A DNA stretch of 64,000 nt from Variovorax sp. TBS-050B. GTDB taxonomy: Bacteria > Pseudomonadota > Gammaproteobacteria > Burkholderiales > Burkholderiaceae_C. The stretch spans positions 124,001-188,000 of the forward strand of contig NZ_JARXYR010000001.1 in NCBI RefSeq assembly GCF_029893635.1, written 5' to 3'. Made by a program: the position numbers and the translations under genes. The notes below the pieces were generated by a model, which was not told where the DNA came from, did not search any database, and worked only from the letters and a program-made list of their open reading frames with translations. The stretch's first letter is position 1; each line of letters begins with the position of its first letter. This document shows positions 26,248 through 34,713 of the stretch, piece after piece.

Positions 26248-27075
26248 TTAGTTGGCGAGCGGAAGCGGCGTGGTCGGCAACGCGGGCAGATCGACCTGCA
26301 GCCACTTCTTGTAGAGCTTGTTCAGTTCGCCGTTGTCCACGTACTTGCCAATGAAGGCGTCGACGCCCTTGAGCAGATCGGGCTGGCCCAACCGCATCGC
26401 CGGCGCCATGTACTGTTGCCGTAGCACCAGCTTGTTCTCGTATTCGCCGTTGGTGCGCTTGTCGATCTGCTGCGCGATGGTCGTGGCGCAACCAAGTGCA
26501 TCCACCTGGCCGGACAGGAGTGCCTGCATGGCAGATGCGTCGTCATCGAACCGGCGGATGTCCGTGCCCTCCGGAGCGACGGCGGTGAGCGCCGTGTCCT
26601 GCGTGCTTGCGCGAGCGACAGCGACGCGCACGCCCTTGAGATCCGCGGGCGCCTTGATGTTCATCTTCTTCCGGCCGTACAGCACGATGGTTGCTGCGCT
26701 GTGGGGGCGCGAGAACTGAACCTGCTTGGCACGTTCCGGCGTCGGGGAGAACGACGCGATCAGCAGGTCGACCTTGTTGGTTAGCAGGAAGGGGATACGG
26801 TTCGGGCCAGTGACGGGCACCAGATTCAGCTTGACCCCCCACTCCTTTGCCAGCAGCTTGGCGACATCGGCGTCGTAGCCGTCAGGCTGATTGGAGCTGT
26901 CCACCGTGCCATACGGCGGGAAATCGACGAGAAGTCCGACCGTCAGCGTGCCCTTCTTCTTGATTTCTTCGACCGTCTGGGCCGAAGCGTTCAGGGTGTG
27001 CGAGGCGAGTAGCACGCCGCACAGCGCGGCGGAGGCGAAAGTCAGCAGGCTACGGCGTTGGATGGCGTGGAACAT
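26248..27075 (-). CDS. ABC transporter periplasmic solute-binding protein, family 3
   Basis: 275 residues, starting ATG 27075 behind AGGAGA. Signal peptide at residues 1-33 (RRSLLTFASAALCGVLLASHTLNASA, cleavage before QTVEEIKKKG). The SBP_bac_3 fold is shown by GTLTVGLLVDFPPYG, PDGYDADVAKLLAKEWG and NKVDLLIASFSPTPERAKQVQFSRPH. The family binds amino acids and related polar carboxylates; the neighbouring CoA-transferase suggests the ligand is a carboxylic acid that is subsequently thioesterified. Ligand otherwise unknown. Confidence 0.95.
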   Translation of the reverse strand: MFHAIQRRSLLTFASAALCGVLLASHTLNASAQTVEEIKKKGTLTVGLLVDFPPYGTVDSSNQPDGYDADVAKLLAKEWGVKLNLVPVTGPNRIPFLLTNKVDLLIASFSPTPERAKQVQFSRPHSAATIVLYGRKKMNIKAPADLKGVRVAVARASTQDTALTAVAPEGTDIRRFDDDASAMQALLSGQVDALGCATTIAQQIDKRTNGEYENKLVLRQQYMAPAMRLGQPDLLKGVDAFIGKYVDNGELNKLYKKWLQVDLPALPTTPLPLAN

Positions 27076-27117
27076 GATGTCTCCTAGGGAAAGTGCATTG
27101 GCCGAAAGTGACGCGAG

Positions 27118-27771
27118 CTAGCGAGCGGCGGCGAGCTTCAGTTGCCGCTCCATTCGACCGGCCAGCAGCGAAAGCGGCCAGCACAGCGCGAAATAGACTG
27201 CACCGACCACGCTGAACACGATCAGTGGTTGGAAGGTGGCGTTGTTGATGATCTGGCCTGCCCGAGTGATCTCGGTGAAGCCGATGATTGCCGCCAGCGA
27301 GGTTCCCTTGACGACTTGGACGAGATAGCCGACGGTGGGCGGCAGGGCAATCTTCCAGGCTTGTGGCAGCACGACCAGGCGCATGCGTGCGAAGTAGTGC
27401 AGACCGAGCGCGTGAGCTGCTTCCCATTGGCCTCGGGGAATTGCCTGGATGCATCCTCTCCAGATTTCACCGAGGAAGGCGCTGGTGTTGAGAATCAACG
27501 CGACGCCGGCTGCGAGCCACGGGCTGACGTCGAGCCCAAGAATCGGTGCGCCAAAGAACACCAGGAACAGTTGCATGAGCAGAGGCGTGCCCTGAAACAC
27601 CTGCGTGAAGATCGTGGCGATGCGTTCCAGCACCGCGTTCTCCGAGGTCCGAGCGAGAGCGATGACCAGCCCTCCAATGGCCCCGCCGATGAAGGCGATC
27701 AGCGAAAGAAGAATCGTCCATTGCGCTGCCTGCAGGATGAACAGAACATCACCGATACCGAATGTCCGCAC
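27118..27771 (-). CDS. ABC transporter permease, His/Glu/Gln/Arg/opine family
   Basis: 217 residues. Start is GTG at 27771, supported by AGGAGG seven bases upstream. Membrane segments cover the protein. The EAA-like cytoplasmic loop that contacts the ATPase reads GQWEAAHALGLHYFARMRLVVLPQAWKIALPP (about 117-150). One of two permeases forming the heterodimeric channel. The next gene starts after a 42-bp gap (binding protein). Confidence 0.93.
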   Translation of the reverse strand: MRTFGIGDVLFILQAAQWTILLSLIAFIGGAIGGLVIALARTSENAVLERIATIFTQVFQGTPLLMQLFLVFFGAPILGLDVSPWLAAGVALILNTSAFLGEIWRGCIQAIPRGQWEAAHALGLHYFARMRLVVLPQAWKIALPPTVGYLVQVVKGTSLAAIIGFTEITRAGQIINNATFQPLIVFSVVGAVYFALCWPLSLLAGRMERQLKLAAAR

Positions 27772-27780
27772 GGCGCCTCC

Positions 27781-28452
27781 TCAGCGACGGTCCGGATACG
27801 ACAGCGCGCGGCGCTGAATCGTGCGGAAGATGAATGAAAAGGCGAGAGCCAGCGACAGGTAGATCCCGGTGACGACGATGTAGATCTCGAAACTGCGGAA
27901 GGTCTGCGACTGGAGGTTTGCTGCAACGGAGGTGAGGTCGTCAGCCGAAATGACCGATACCACGCTCGACGTCAGCATGAGCAGGATGAACTGACTCGAC
28001 AGCGCCGGGAAGATCGCCCTGAGTGCGGGCTTGAGCACAACCAGACGGAAGATCTGATGGGGCTTCAAGTTCAATGCCAAGCCCGCTTCGATCTGTCCCT
28101 TCGGGATCGATTCGATTCCGGCCCGGATGATTTCGGTCGCATAGGCGCCGAGGTTCACGACCATCGCAGTCAGCGCAGCGGTATGAGGCGACCAGCGCAG
28201 GCCCACCGCGGGCAAAGCAAAGAAGAAGAAGAACAGCTGAATCAGAAACGGCGTGTTTCGAATCACCTCGATATAGGCATTGCCCGCCATGCGCACCGGC
28301 GCAGGGCCCGAGGTCTTCCCCCACGCACAGACGATCGCAACAACGAGCCCGAGGATCGTCGCGCTGATGGACAACTGAACCGTGATCCACGTGCCCTGCA
28401 AGAGCAGCGGCCACGCGGCAAGAACAGCGTCGAACTGGAACTGGTAGTTCAC
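27781..28452 (-). CDS. ABC transporter permease, His/Glu/Gln/Arg/opine family
   Basis: 223 residues using GTG at 28452 (VNYQFQFDAVLAAWPLL), the usual N-terminus of this family (MNYxFxFxxV), with GGGGAAA upstream. A GTG at 28488 would add 12 basic residues and has a poorer site. EAA loop GQIEAGLALNLKPHQIFRLVVLKPALRAIFP. First gene of the LacI-regulated operon, with the operator-like palindrome about 95 bp upstream. Confidence 0.92.
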   Translation of the reverse strand: MNYQFQFDAVLAAWPLLLQGTWITVQLSISATILGLVVAIVCAWGKTSGPAPVRMAGNAYIEVIRNTPFLIQLFFFFFALPAVGLRWSPHTAALTAMVVNLGAYATEIIRAGIESIPKGQIEAGLALNLKPHQIFRLVVLKPALRAIFPALSSQFILLMLTSSVVSVISADDLTSVAANLQSQTFRSFEIYIVVTGIYLSLALAFSFIFRTIQRRALSYPDRR

Positions 28453-28545
28453 GAGGTTTCCCCGTGGACCCCGGCGTCGGGAAGACACATTGGCATGTGG
28501 AATCGCATGTTCGCCTCGCGTTTACTGGAACGGTTGAATAGAATT

Positions 28546-28561
28546 ATTGGATCGTTCCAAT
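28546..28561. promoter_or_regulatory. LacI-family operator candidate
   Basis: ATTGGATCGTTCCAAT is a 16-base palindrome with one mismatched pair and the central CG dinucleotide that LacI/GalR regulators recognise. It sits midway between the divergent permease start (28452) and the LacI gene start (28679), so one site could control both directions. A related half-site, TGGAACGG, occurs 20 bases to the left (28526-28533). Confidence 0.72.
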
Positions 28562-28573
28562 GGAGGGTCAATG

Positions 28574-28591
28574 AGTGCTAGGGTAAGCACT
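28574..28591. promoter_or_regulatory. Second dyad next to the LacI operator
   Basis: AGTGCT (28574-28579) and AGCACT (28586-28591) are perfect inverted arms separated by six bases, in the 5' flank of the LacI gene. It may be a second operator or a small hairpin in the lacI-type leader. No further evidence. Confidence 0.4.
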
Positions 28592-28678
28592 TAGCCCGCC
28601 GCTCAGGAGCCCGAGCCCTTGTGGGACCCGCGGGCTCGCGGGGCGTCTCGCGTAGAGTGGAGGTTGTCGAAGAAGATC

Positions 28679-29692
28679 ATGCGAAAAACCGTCACATCCC
28701 GGCCCGTCACCATCCTTGACGTGGCAGCAGCCGCGAAGCTCTCCAAGTCCACCGTTTCGCTTGTCTTAAAGGGCAGCCCGCTTATCCCGGCCGAGACGGC
28801 CGACCGCGTCCGCGCGGCGGCCAGCGAACTCGGATACGTCTACAACAGCCGTGCCGGCGAGTTGCGCGGCGGCAGGTCAAAGACCATCGGAGTGGTCGTC
28901 AACGATCTCGCCAACCCCTTCTTCGCGGAGATCCTCGTTGGCGTGGAGCGAAAGCTCGTCGAGGCGGGGTATATCGTGCTGATGGCCCATACCAATGAAG
29001 ACGTCGATCGCCAGCGAGACGTGTTACGCATCATGCGTGAGCAAGGGGCCGCCGGAACCGTGTTGTGCCCTGCCTATGGCACGCCGCGCGCCTTCACGAA
29101 GGAAGTGGAAGCCTCGGGCATGCCGTTGGTCGTGATGGTTCGAACATTGGGTCCTGGAAAGTACGACTTCGCCGGGGCGGATAACGAGCGCGGGATCTAT
29201 GCCGCGACAAAGCACCTGCTGGACGCGGGACACAAGAAGATCGGATTTCTGGGCGGACTGACCGGCGTAGTCCTCGAACAGCGCCTGAACGGATTCAGGG
29301 CGGCACTCGCAGAGCGAAAGATCAAATTCGACGAAAGCTTGGTGGTCGCGGCGCAACCGACCCGACGCAGCGGATCTGAGGCGATGAGGTCGCTCTTGGA
29401 CATGAAGCCTCGTCCAACTGCGGCCGTTTGCTACAACGACGTGGTGGCCTTTGGTGCGTTGTCCGCGCTTGGCGAGCGCGGATTGCATGCCGGAAGGGAT
29501 TTTGCGCTGACGGGCTTCGACAACGTTCGGGATGCCGCGCATTCGAACCCGCCATTGACAACGGTCGACATTCAACCCGATGCCCTGGGCGAGCATGCGG
29601 CGACGCTTTTGCTGAATCGAATTCAGGAGCCAGCGCGCGCTCGGCAGGTATATCTGGCGGAGCCACAGTTGGTCATCAGACAGTCGGCCTAG
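28679..29692 (+). CDS. LacI-family transcriptional regulator
   Basis: 337 residues from ATG 28679. The N-terminal LacI HTH and hinge are VTILDVAAAAKLSKSTVSLVLKGSPLIPAETADRVRAAASELGYVYNSRAGELRGG (about 10-65). Then comes a periplasmic-binding-protein-like effector domain (TIGVVVNDLANPFFAEILVGVERKL; KKIGFLGG; CYNDVVAFGALSALGERGL; TGFDNV). Divergently transcribed from the ABC/CoA-transferase/DUF993 operon with a matching palindrome between them, so it is most likely the ligand-relieved repressor of that operon and of itself. Confidence 0.95.
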   Translation: MRKTVTSRPVTILDVAAAAKLSKSTVSLVLKGSPLIPAETADRVRAAASELGYVYNSRAGELRGGRSKTIGVVVNDLANPFFAEILVGVERKLVEAGYIVLMAHTNEDVDRQRDVLRIMREQGAAGTVLCPAYGTPRAFTKEVEASGMPLVVMVRTLGPGKYDFAGADNERGIYAATKHLLDAGHKKIGFLGGLTGVVLEQRLNGFRAALAERKIKFDESLVVAAQPTRRSGSEAMRSLLDMKPRPTAAVCYNDVVAFGALSALGERGLHAGRDFALTGFDNVRDAAHSNPPLTTVDIQPDALGEHAATLLLNRIQEPARARQVYLAEPQLVIRQSA

Positions 29693-29977
29693 CCGTCATT
29701 TGCGCTCTTCGTTGCCCGACGCAGACTTGCGCATCGCTGCCAGCGACTCCTGAGCTTCCGCCATCGGACCCATCCCAGCGTCGGCTTTGGGCGCGTGCAC
29801 GACGCCGGCGCGACCGGCTACAGTCGGCCATGAGCGGACATAGCGCAGGTCTGGCCAAATTGGACGCCAAAAGCGTTCTCCCCTCGACGATGCACCGGGT
29901 CCATTCGCCCGCAAGCAGTCATTGATTGGAGCGGCCTTGCACGTCGGCCGCTTGGTCGTCGCGCACCGCCCGCGGAT

Positions 29978-30904
29978 TCACGGATGCGACTCGGCGCCAC
30001 GCCCGTCCGATCGACCCGCCGCCTCCATCAGGAAACTGACCAGCGCCTGCACCCTCGCGCTGCGTCCCTTGCGCGTGGGCACCAGCACCACCACCGGGGC
30101 GGCGCCAAATTCCCAGTCCGCCATCACACGCTCGAGGCGGCCGGCGGCCAGGGCTTCGGCGGCATCCCATTGGGAACGGAGCACGATGCCCAGGCCATCC
30201 TCGGCCCATTGGCGGGCCACGCTGCCGTCGTTGCTGACGAACGCCGGGTTGATGCGCAGCGTCTCGCTCTTGCGGGCGCCGCTGCCCGCGGGCCGCATGT
30301 GCCAAAGTGTCACGTCCTCGTCGTTCTCGCGGATGCAGATGCAGGCGTGATAGGCCAGGTCCGCCGGGTTGCGGGGCGTGCCGTGCTCGCGCAGGTAGCC
30401 GGGGCTCGCGCACAGCCAGCGTTCGTTGGAAGCGAGCGTATGGGCCACCCAGGACGAGTCGCGCACCGTGCCCACGTGCACCACGGCGTCGGAATCGTGC
30501 CTGTCGGGCCACGGCGTTTCGCGCAGGTCCAGCTGCAGCCGCAGGGCCGGATGCAGGCGGGAGAAACGGGACAGCCACGGCGCGACCTGCGTGCGGCCAT
30601 AGCCAAAGGACGCGGCCACCCGCAGCGTTCCGCTCAGGCGCCGGTCGTCGCGCTGCAGGGATTCGCGCAGGCCGTCGAACTTCAGCAGGAGTTCATAGGC
30701 CTCGCGCCCGAACCGTTCGCCTTCGGAGGTCAGGTGCAGCTTGCGCGACGTGCGGTTGGCAAGCACCAAGCCCAGCGACGCCTCGAGCTTGCGCAAACGC
30801 ATCGACAGCGCGGGCGGCGTGACACCGAGCGAGCGCGCAGCCGCGCTGAGCGAGCTCTCGCGCAACAGCGCGGCAGCCAGGCGAAGGTCTTCGATCTGCA
30901 TCAT
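29978..30904 (-). CDS. LysR-family transcriptional regulator
   Basis: 308 residues starting ATGATG at 30904. HTH at DLRLAAALLRESSLSAAARSLGVTPPALSMRLRKLEASLG, followed by NRTSRKLHLTSEG. Divergent (63-bp gap to the GTG or 72 bp to the ATG) from the HAD/Bug/dehydratase/RidA cluster, for which it is the evident regulator. The 285-bp stretch to its left contains only a short unconvincing minus-strand frame ending at 29696. Confidence 0.94.
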   Translation of the reverse strand: MMQIEDLRLAAALLRESSLSAAARSLGVTPPALSMRLRKLEASLGLVLANRTSRKLHLTSEGERFGREAYELLLKFDGLRESLQRDDRRLSGTLRVAASFGYGRTQVAPWLSRFSRLHPALRLQLDLRETPWPDRHDSDAVVHVGTVRDSSWVAHTLASNERWLCASPGYLREHGTPRNPADLAYHACICIRENDEDVTLWHMRPAGSGARKSETLRINPAFVSNDGSVARQWAEDGLGIVLRSQWDAAEALAAGRLERVMADWEFGAAPVVVLVPTRKGRSARVQALVSFLMEAAGRSDGRGAESHP

Positions 30905-30976
30905 TCAACGGAGCTTAACTATTGATGACGCAAGAGTGAAGCCCGAAAGCGCCTTGGCACACCTAAAGTGAGCGGC

Positions 30977-31654
30977 ATGCAAGACATTTCCACTCCCATT
31001 GCCGCCGCGGCCGGGCGCTATCCCCGGGCCGTGCTATTCGACCTGCTCACTGCGCTGCTCGACTCGTGGGCCGTCTGGAACGCGGCTGCGGGCTCCGAGC
31101 AGATGGGCCGTACCTGGCGCGCCGAGTACCTGCGGCTCACCTATGGCTGCGGCGCCTACGTGCCCTACGAAGACCTGGTGCGACAGGCTGCCGCCACCGT
31201 GAGGTTGCCCGCCAGCGCCCCCCAGTCGCTGGAGGACCATTGGGACGAACTGCCCGCATGGAGCGGCGCCACCGAACTGCTGCGGGCGCTTCAGCCTCAC
31301 TGCAAGCTGGCCGTGGTGACCAACTGCTCGCGGCGTTTGGGCCAGCGTGCCGCCGATCGCCTGGGAATCGAGTGGGACGTGGTCGTGACCTCCGAGGAGG
31401 CGGGCTTCTACAAGCCCGATCCGAGGCCCTACCGGCTCGCCCTGGAGCGTCTGGACGTGCAGCCGGCCGAGGCAGCCTTCGTTGCCGGTTCAGGCTATGA
31501 CATGTTCGGCACCGCCAGCGTGGGCCTGCGCACCTACTGGCACAACCGCGTCGGCCTCGCCCGGCCCGAAGGCGCGCCGCCGGCGGAGGTCGAGTCGCCC
31601 ACGCTCGATGACGCGTTGCCATGGCTGCGCGGCTTCCGACCGGTCGCTTCCTGA
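30977..31654 (+). CDS. HAD-IA hydrolase (2-haloacid dehalogenase-like)
   Basis: 225 residues from ATG 30977; a GTG at 30968 (MSGMQD) is an alternative. HAD motif I is VLFDLLTALLDSW with the nucleophile Asp at residue 22. The second Asp of phosphatase-type DxD is Leu, as in non-phosphatase HADs such as haloacid dehalogenases. Motif II VVTNCS and motif III/IV YKPDPRPY then AAFVAGSGYDMFG follow. First gene of a four-gene cluster with a Bug receptor, a PLP dehydratase-like enzyme and RidA. It may remove a phosphate or halogen from a related substrate; activity unverified. Confidence 0.88.
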   Translation: MQDISTPIAAAAGRYPRAVLFDLLTALLDSWAVWNAAAGSEQMGRTWRAEYLRLTYGCGAYVPYEDLVRQAAATVRLPASAPQSLEDHWDELPAWSGATELLRALQPHCKLAVVTNCSRRLGQRAADRLGIEWDVVVTSEEAGFYKPDPRPYRLALERLDVQPAEAAFVAGSGYDMFGTASVGLRTYWHNRVGLARPEGAPPAEVESPTLDDALPWLRGFRPVAS

Positions 31655-31681
31655 TTCAACCCACCACTCCAGGACCTGCCC

Positions 31682-32668
31682 ATGATCCGCTCCCTTCGCA
31701 TGGCCGGCAGCCTTGCTGGCCTCTGTGCCGGCTTGCTGGCCGCATCCGGCGCATTCGCACAGGCGTTTCCGAACCGCCCGGTCACCTTGATCGTTCCCTT
31801 CCCGGCCGGCGGCCCCAGCGATGCACTGGCCCGCGCTGTCGCACAGAAGATGGCTGCGCCCCTGGGCCAGCCCATCGTCATCGAGAACCTCGGCGGCGCG
31901 AATGGCGTCATCGGCCTGACGAAGGCGACCAAGGCCGCCGCCGATGGCTACACGATCTCCTTCGGAGGCATCGGCACGCATGTGGCCAACCTCGCGCTGT
32001 ACAAGAAGTTGGCCTACGACCCCGTCGCCGATTTCGCGCCCATCGGCCCCGCAGGCGCGGCGCCGATGCTGCTGCTGGCGCGCGCCGACCTGCCGGCGAA
32101 CGATCTGCGCGAGTTCAGCGCCTGGCTGGCGAAGCACAAGGACAAGGCCTCCTACGGCAGCGCGGGCGTCGGGTCGATTTCGCACTATGGCTGCGTGCTG
32201 TTGCTGTCTTCCCTCGGCCATAACGCCACGCACGTGCCCTACAAGGGGGTTGCGCCGGCCATCAATGACCTGATGGGCGGGCAGACCGATTTCATGTGCG
32301 ACCAGACCACCACCGCGCTGCCGCAGGTCGCCGGTGGGCGCATCAAGGCCGTCGGCGTGCTGTCGGGCACGCGCCTCGCGCAGCTGCCGCGCGCAGCCAC
32401 CGCTGCGGAAAGCGGCCATGCCCTGGACGTGCGGTCCTGGAATGCCTTCTTCGCCCCGCGCGGCACCCCGCAGCCCGTGCTCGCCAGACTGACGGGCGCG
32501 CTGCAGCAGGCAGTGGGGGATCCGGCGCTTCGCAAGCAGATGGAAGGGCTGGGCGTCGACTTGCCCGCACCCGCCGATGCAACGCCCGAGGCCGTCACCG
32601 CCCTCATCGCGCGCGGCATCCGCGACGACGTGCCGGCCCTCAAGGCCAAAGGCCAATACCTGGACTGA
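31682..32668 (+). CDS. Bug-family (TctC-like) periplasmic solute receptor
   Basis: 328 residues. Signal peptide at residues 1-28 (SLAGLCAGLLAASGAFA before QAFPNRPV). Motifs TLIVPFPAGGPSDALARAVA, IVIENLGGANGVIGLTKATKAAADGY and THVPYKGVAPAINDLMGG are diagnostic. Embedded in the D-hydroxyamino-acid-like cluster, so its ligand may be an acidic or hydroxy amino acid; inference only. No TctAB partner genes nearby. Confidence 0.95.
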   Translation: MIRSLRMAGSLAGLCAGLLAASGAFAQAFPNRPVTLIVPFPAGGPSDALARAVAQKMAAPLGQPIVIENLGGANGVIGLTKATKAAADGYTISFGGIGTHVANLALYKKLAYDPVADFAPIGPAGAAPMLLLARADLPANDLREFSAWLAKHKDKASYGSAGVGSISHYGCVLLLSSLGHNATHVPYKGVAPAINDLMGGQTDFMCDQTTTALPQVAGGRIKAVGVLSGTRLAQLPRAATAAESGHALDVRSWNAFFAPRGTPQPVLARLTGALQQAVGDPALRKQMEGLGVDLPAPADATPEAVTALIARGIRDDVPALKAKGQYLD

Positions 32669-32682
32669 CCCGAAAGAACAAT

Positions 32683-33828
32683 ATGCAGAACAACCTCCCG
32701 AATCTTGCCGGGATCGACACCCCCGCAGCGATCGTGGCGCTTGAGCGCATGCAGCGGAACATCGCGCGGATGCAGCAGCAGGCCGATGCGTTGGGCGTGC
32801 GCTTCCGCCCGCACGTGAAGACCAGCAAATGCGCGGATGTGGTCGCGGCCCAGCTTGCCGCCGGCGCGACGGGCATCACGGTGTCGACGCTGAAGGAGGC
32901 CGACCAGTTCTTCGCCCGCGGCGTGACCGACATCCTCTACGCCGTCGGCATGGCGCCGCACCGGCTCGCACATGCGCTGGACCTGGGCCGGCGCGGCTGC
33001 GCGCTGCAGATCCTGACCGACAGCGTCGACGGCGCGCAGGCCATCGCCGAATACGGCCGCGCGCACGACCACGCCTTCGAGGTGCTCATCGAGATCGACA
33101 CCGACGGTCACCGCTCCGGCATCAAGCCGGGCGAGGACCTCCTGCTCGAGGTCGGCCGCGTGCTGCACGAGGGCGGCATGCGCCTGGCCGGCGTGCTCAC
33201 GCATGCGGGCTCCAGCTACGAACTGCACACGCCCGAGGCCCTGGCCGCCCTGGCCGAGCAGGAACGCGCCGGCTGCGTGCAGGCTGCGCAACGCCTGCGC
33301 GACGCGGGCCTGCCGTGCGCCATCGTGTCGGTAGGCTCCACGCCCACGGCGCTGGAAGCCGCGTCGCTGGAGGGCGTGACCGAACTGCGCGCCGGGGTCT
33401 ATGTCTTCTTCGATCTGGTGATGCGCAACGTCGGCGTCTGCAGCGTCGAAGACATCGCGCTGAGCGTGCTCACCACCGTCATCGGGCACCAGGCCGACAA
33501 GGGCTGGGCCATCGTCGATGCCGGCTGGATGGCCATGAGCCGCGACCGGGGCACGGGCAAGCAGCAGCGCGACTACGGCTATGGCCAGGTGTGCACCGTG
33601 GACGGGACGCCGATCGAGGGCTACCTGCTGTCGGCCGCCAACCAGGAGCACGGCATCCTGTCGCGCGAGGGGGCCGCGGACCCGGACATCGCATCGCGCT
33701 TCCCGGCCGGAACCCGCTTGCGCATACTGCCCAACCATGCCTGCGCGACCGGCGCGCAGTTCCCGGCCTACCAGGCGCTGGCCGCGGATGGCACGGTGCA
33801 AACCTGGGAGCGCTTCCATGGTTGGTGA
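32683..33828 (+). CDS. PLP-dependent D-threo-3-hydroxyaspartate/D-serine dehydratase-like enzyme
   Basis: 381 residues. Fold-type III (alanine racemase-like) N-terminal barrel: IDTPAAIVALERMQRNI, then the PLP lysine in RFRPHVKTSKC (about Lys45), and VLTHAGSSYE. The C-terminal domain has ILPNHACATGAQFP with His352 and Cys354. In D-threonine aldolases the metal pair is His-x-Asp. In D-serine dehydratase and Delftia D-threo-3-hydroxyaspartate dehydratase it is His-x-Cys, and the Delftia enzyme has nearly the same length and residue numbers. A dehydratase is therefore favoured over an aldolase. The product would be an enamine/imine, and RidA is encoded by the overlapping next gene. Confidence 0.8.
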   Translation: MQNNLPNLAGIDTPAAIVALERMQRNIARMQQQADALGVRFRPHVKTSKCADVVAAQLAAGATGITVSTLKEADQFFARGVTDILYAVGMAPHRLAHALDLGRRGCALQILTDSVDGAQAIAEYGRAHDHAFEVLIEIDTDGHRSGIKPGEDLLLEVGRVLHEGGMRLAGVLTHAGSSYELHTPEALAALAEQERAGCVQAAQRLRDAGLPCAIVSVGSTPTALEAASLEGVTELRAGVYVFFDLVMRNVGVCSVEDIALSVLTTVIGHQADKGWAIVDAGWMAMSRDRGTGKQQRDYGYGQVCTVDGTPIEGYLLSAANQEHGILSREGAADPDIASRFPAGTRLRILPNHACATGAQFPAYQALAADGTVQTWERFHGW

Positions 33829-34234
33829 GAACGCCCCTGAACCCCGCGATATGTCGGACCCGGTCCATGTCGCAGTGCCCGCCCTGGCCCGGCCGGGCGG
33901 CCACTACAGCCATGCCGCCGTGGGCGGCGGCCTGGTCTTCATCGCCGGGCAACTGCCGATCACGCCGGAGGGCGAGCGTCTGGTCGAGGCGGCGTTCGAA
34001 GTCCAGGCGGCGCAGATGCTCGCGAACATGCAGGCCGCCTTGCTGGCCGCGGGCTCAGGCATCGACAGGCTGCTGCAGGTGAGGGTCTACCTCGACGACG
34101 TCGCCAACTGGCCGGCGTTCGACAGGATCTATGCGCAGTGGGCCGGCCCATCGCGCCCGGCCAGGACCATCGTGCCGACCGGGCCGCTGCACTTCGGGTT
34201 CAAGGTCGAGATGGACGCGATGGCGCTTGCGTGA
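33818..34234 (+). CDS. RidA-family enamine/imine deaminase
   Basis: 138 residues from ATG 33818, which overlaps the upstream stop by 11 bases; a later ATG at 33851 (MSDPVHVAVP) is possible. RidA core: GGLVFIAGQLPITPEGE, QAAQMLANMQAALLAAGSGIDRLLQVRVYLDD and the catalytic-site arginine in PARTIVPTG. It hydrolyses reactive enamines released by PLP dehydratases to 2-oxo acids and ammonia, which fits coupling to the preceding gene. Confidence 0.92.
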   Translation: MVGENAPEPRDMSDPVHVAVPALARPGGHYSHAAVGGGLVFIAGQLPITPEGERLVEAAFEVQAAQMLANMQAALLAAGSGIDRLLQVRVYLDDVANWPAFDRIYAQWAGPSRPARTIVPTGPLHFGFKVEMDAMALA

Positions 34235-34356
34235 TCGGACGATTGACCGCTGAGGGGCGGTGCGAGTGGCTACGGTCGGCCCAGGAGCTGACGTTCGTCC
34301 CGTACCTCCGCAAGCAGACCGAAGGATTCAGGTGAAGAACTCGAAGGAACTTTCCG

Positions 34357-34713
34357 ATGGTCATAGTGAGACAGCATGGCGAAGCGGGGCAACTGTTCGA
34401 CATCTCCTCCTTCCTTGCTGACGTCGACTGCTTTTTTCGTCCCGAACAGTGGCAGATTTCTGTCGAGAGTTGTTTGGGCTCGAATGCGTTGAGCATCGAG
34501 GAAGCGTCGTTTCCCGGCCTCTGTCTTTCAGACGCCGAGTTTCGTTCCCTCTATCGTGGCATCTATCAGACCATCGACGGGCGATTCTGCGGATTCGCAA
34601 AAGGACAGCGCTTGTTCGAATTTGTGGTTGTGGATTCCTCGTATTGGGAGGTAACTGGTCCGCCTGCATTTGAAGCGCACATACTTGCAACATATGGGGC
34701 CTGGAATCGGTGA
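34357..34713 (+). CDS. Hypothetical protein, 118 residues
   Basis: Not recognised. Acidic, soluble, rich in aromatic residues (FFRPEQWQISVESC, LYRGIYQTIDGRFCGF, VVVDSSYWEVTG, ILATYGAWNR), with no signal peptide or membrane helix. Codon usage and GC are visibly lower than in the flanking catabolic genes. The stop (34711-34713) overlaps the GTG start of the next gene, suggesting a two-gene unit. The compact acidic character and tandem arrangement resemble immunity or superinfection-type accessory proteins, but there is no direct evidence. Confidence 0.6.
   Translation: MVIVRQHGEAGQLFDISSFLADVDCFFRPEQWQISVESCLGSNALSIEEASFPGLCLSDAEFRSLYRGIYQTIDGRFCGFAKGQRLFEFVVVDSSYWEVTGPPAFEAHILATYGAWNR

Noticed and set aside
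29696-29914. A 72-codon minus-strand frame between the LacI and LysR genes
   Set aside because: Its last 30 residues look protein-like, but there is no start site, family or partner gene; it may be a scrap of a lost gene, but this cannot be supported.
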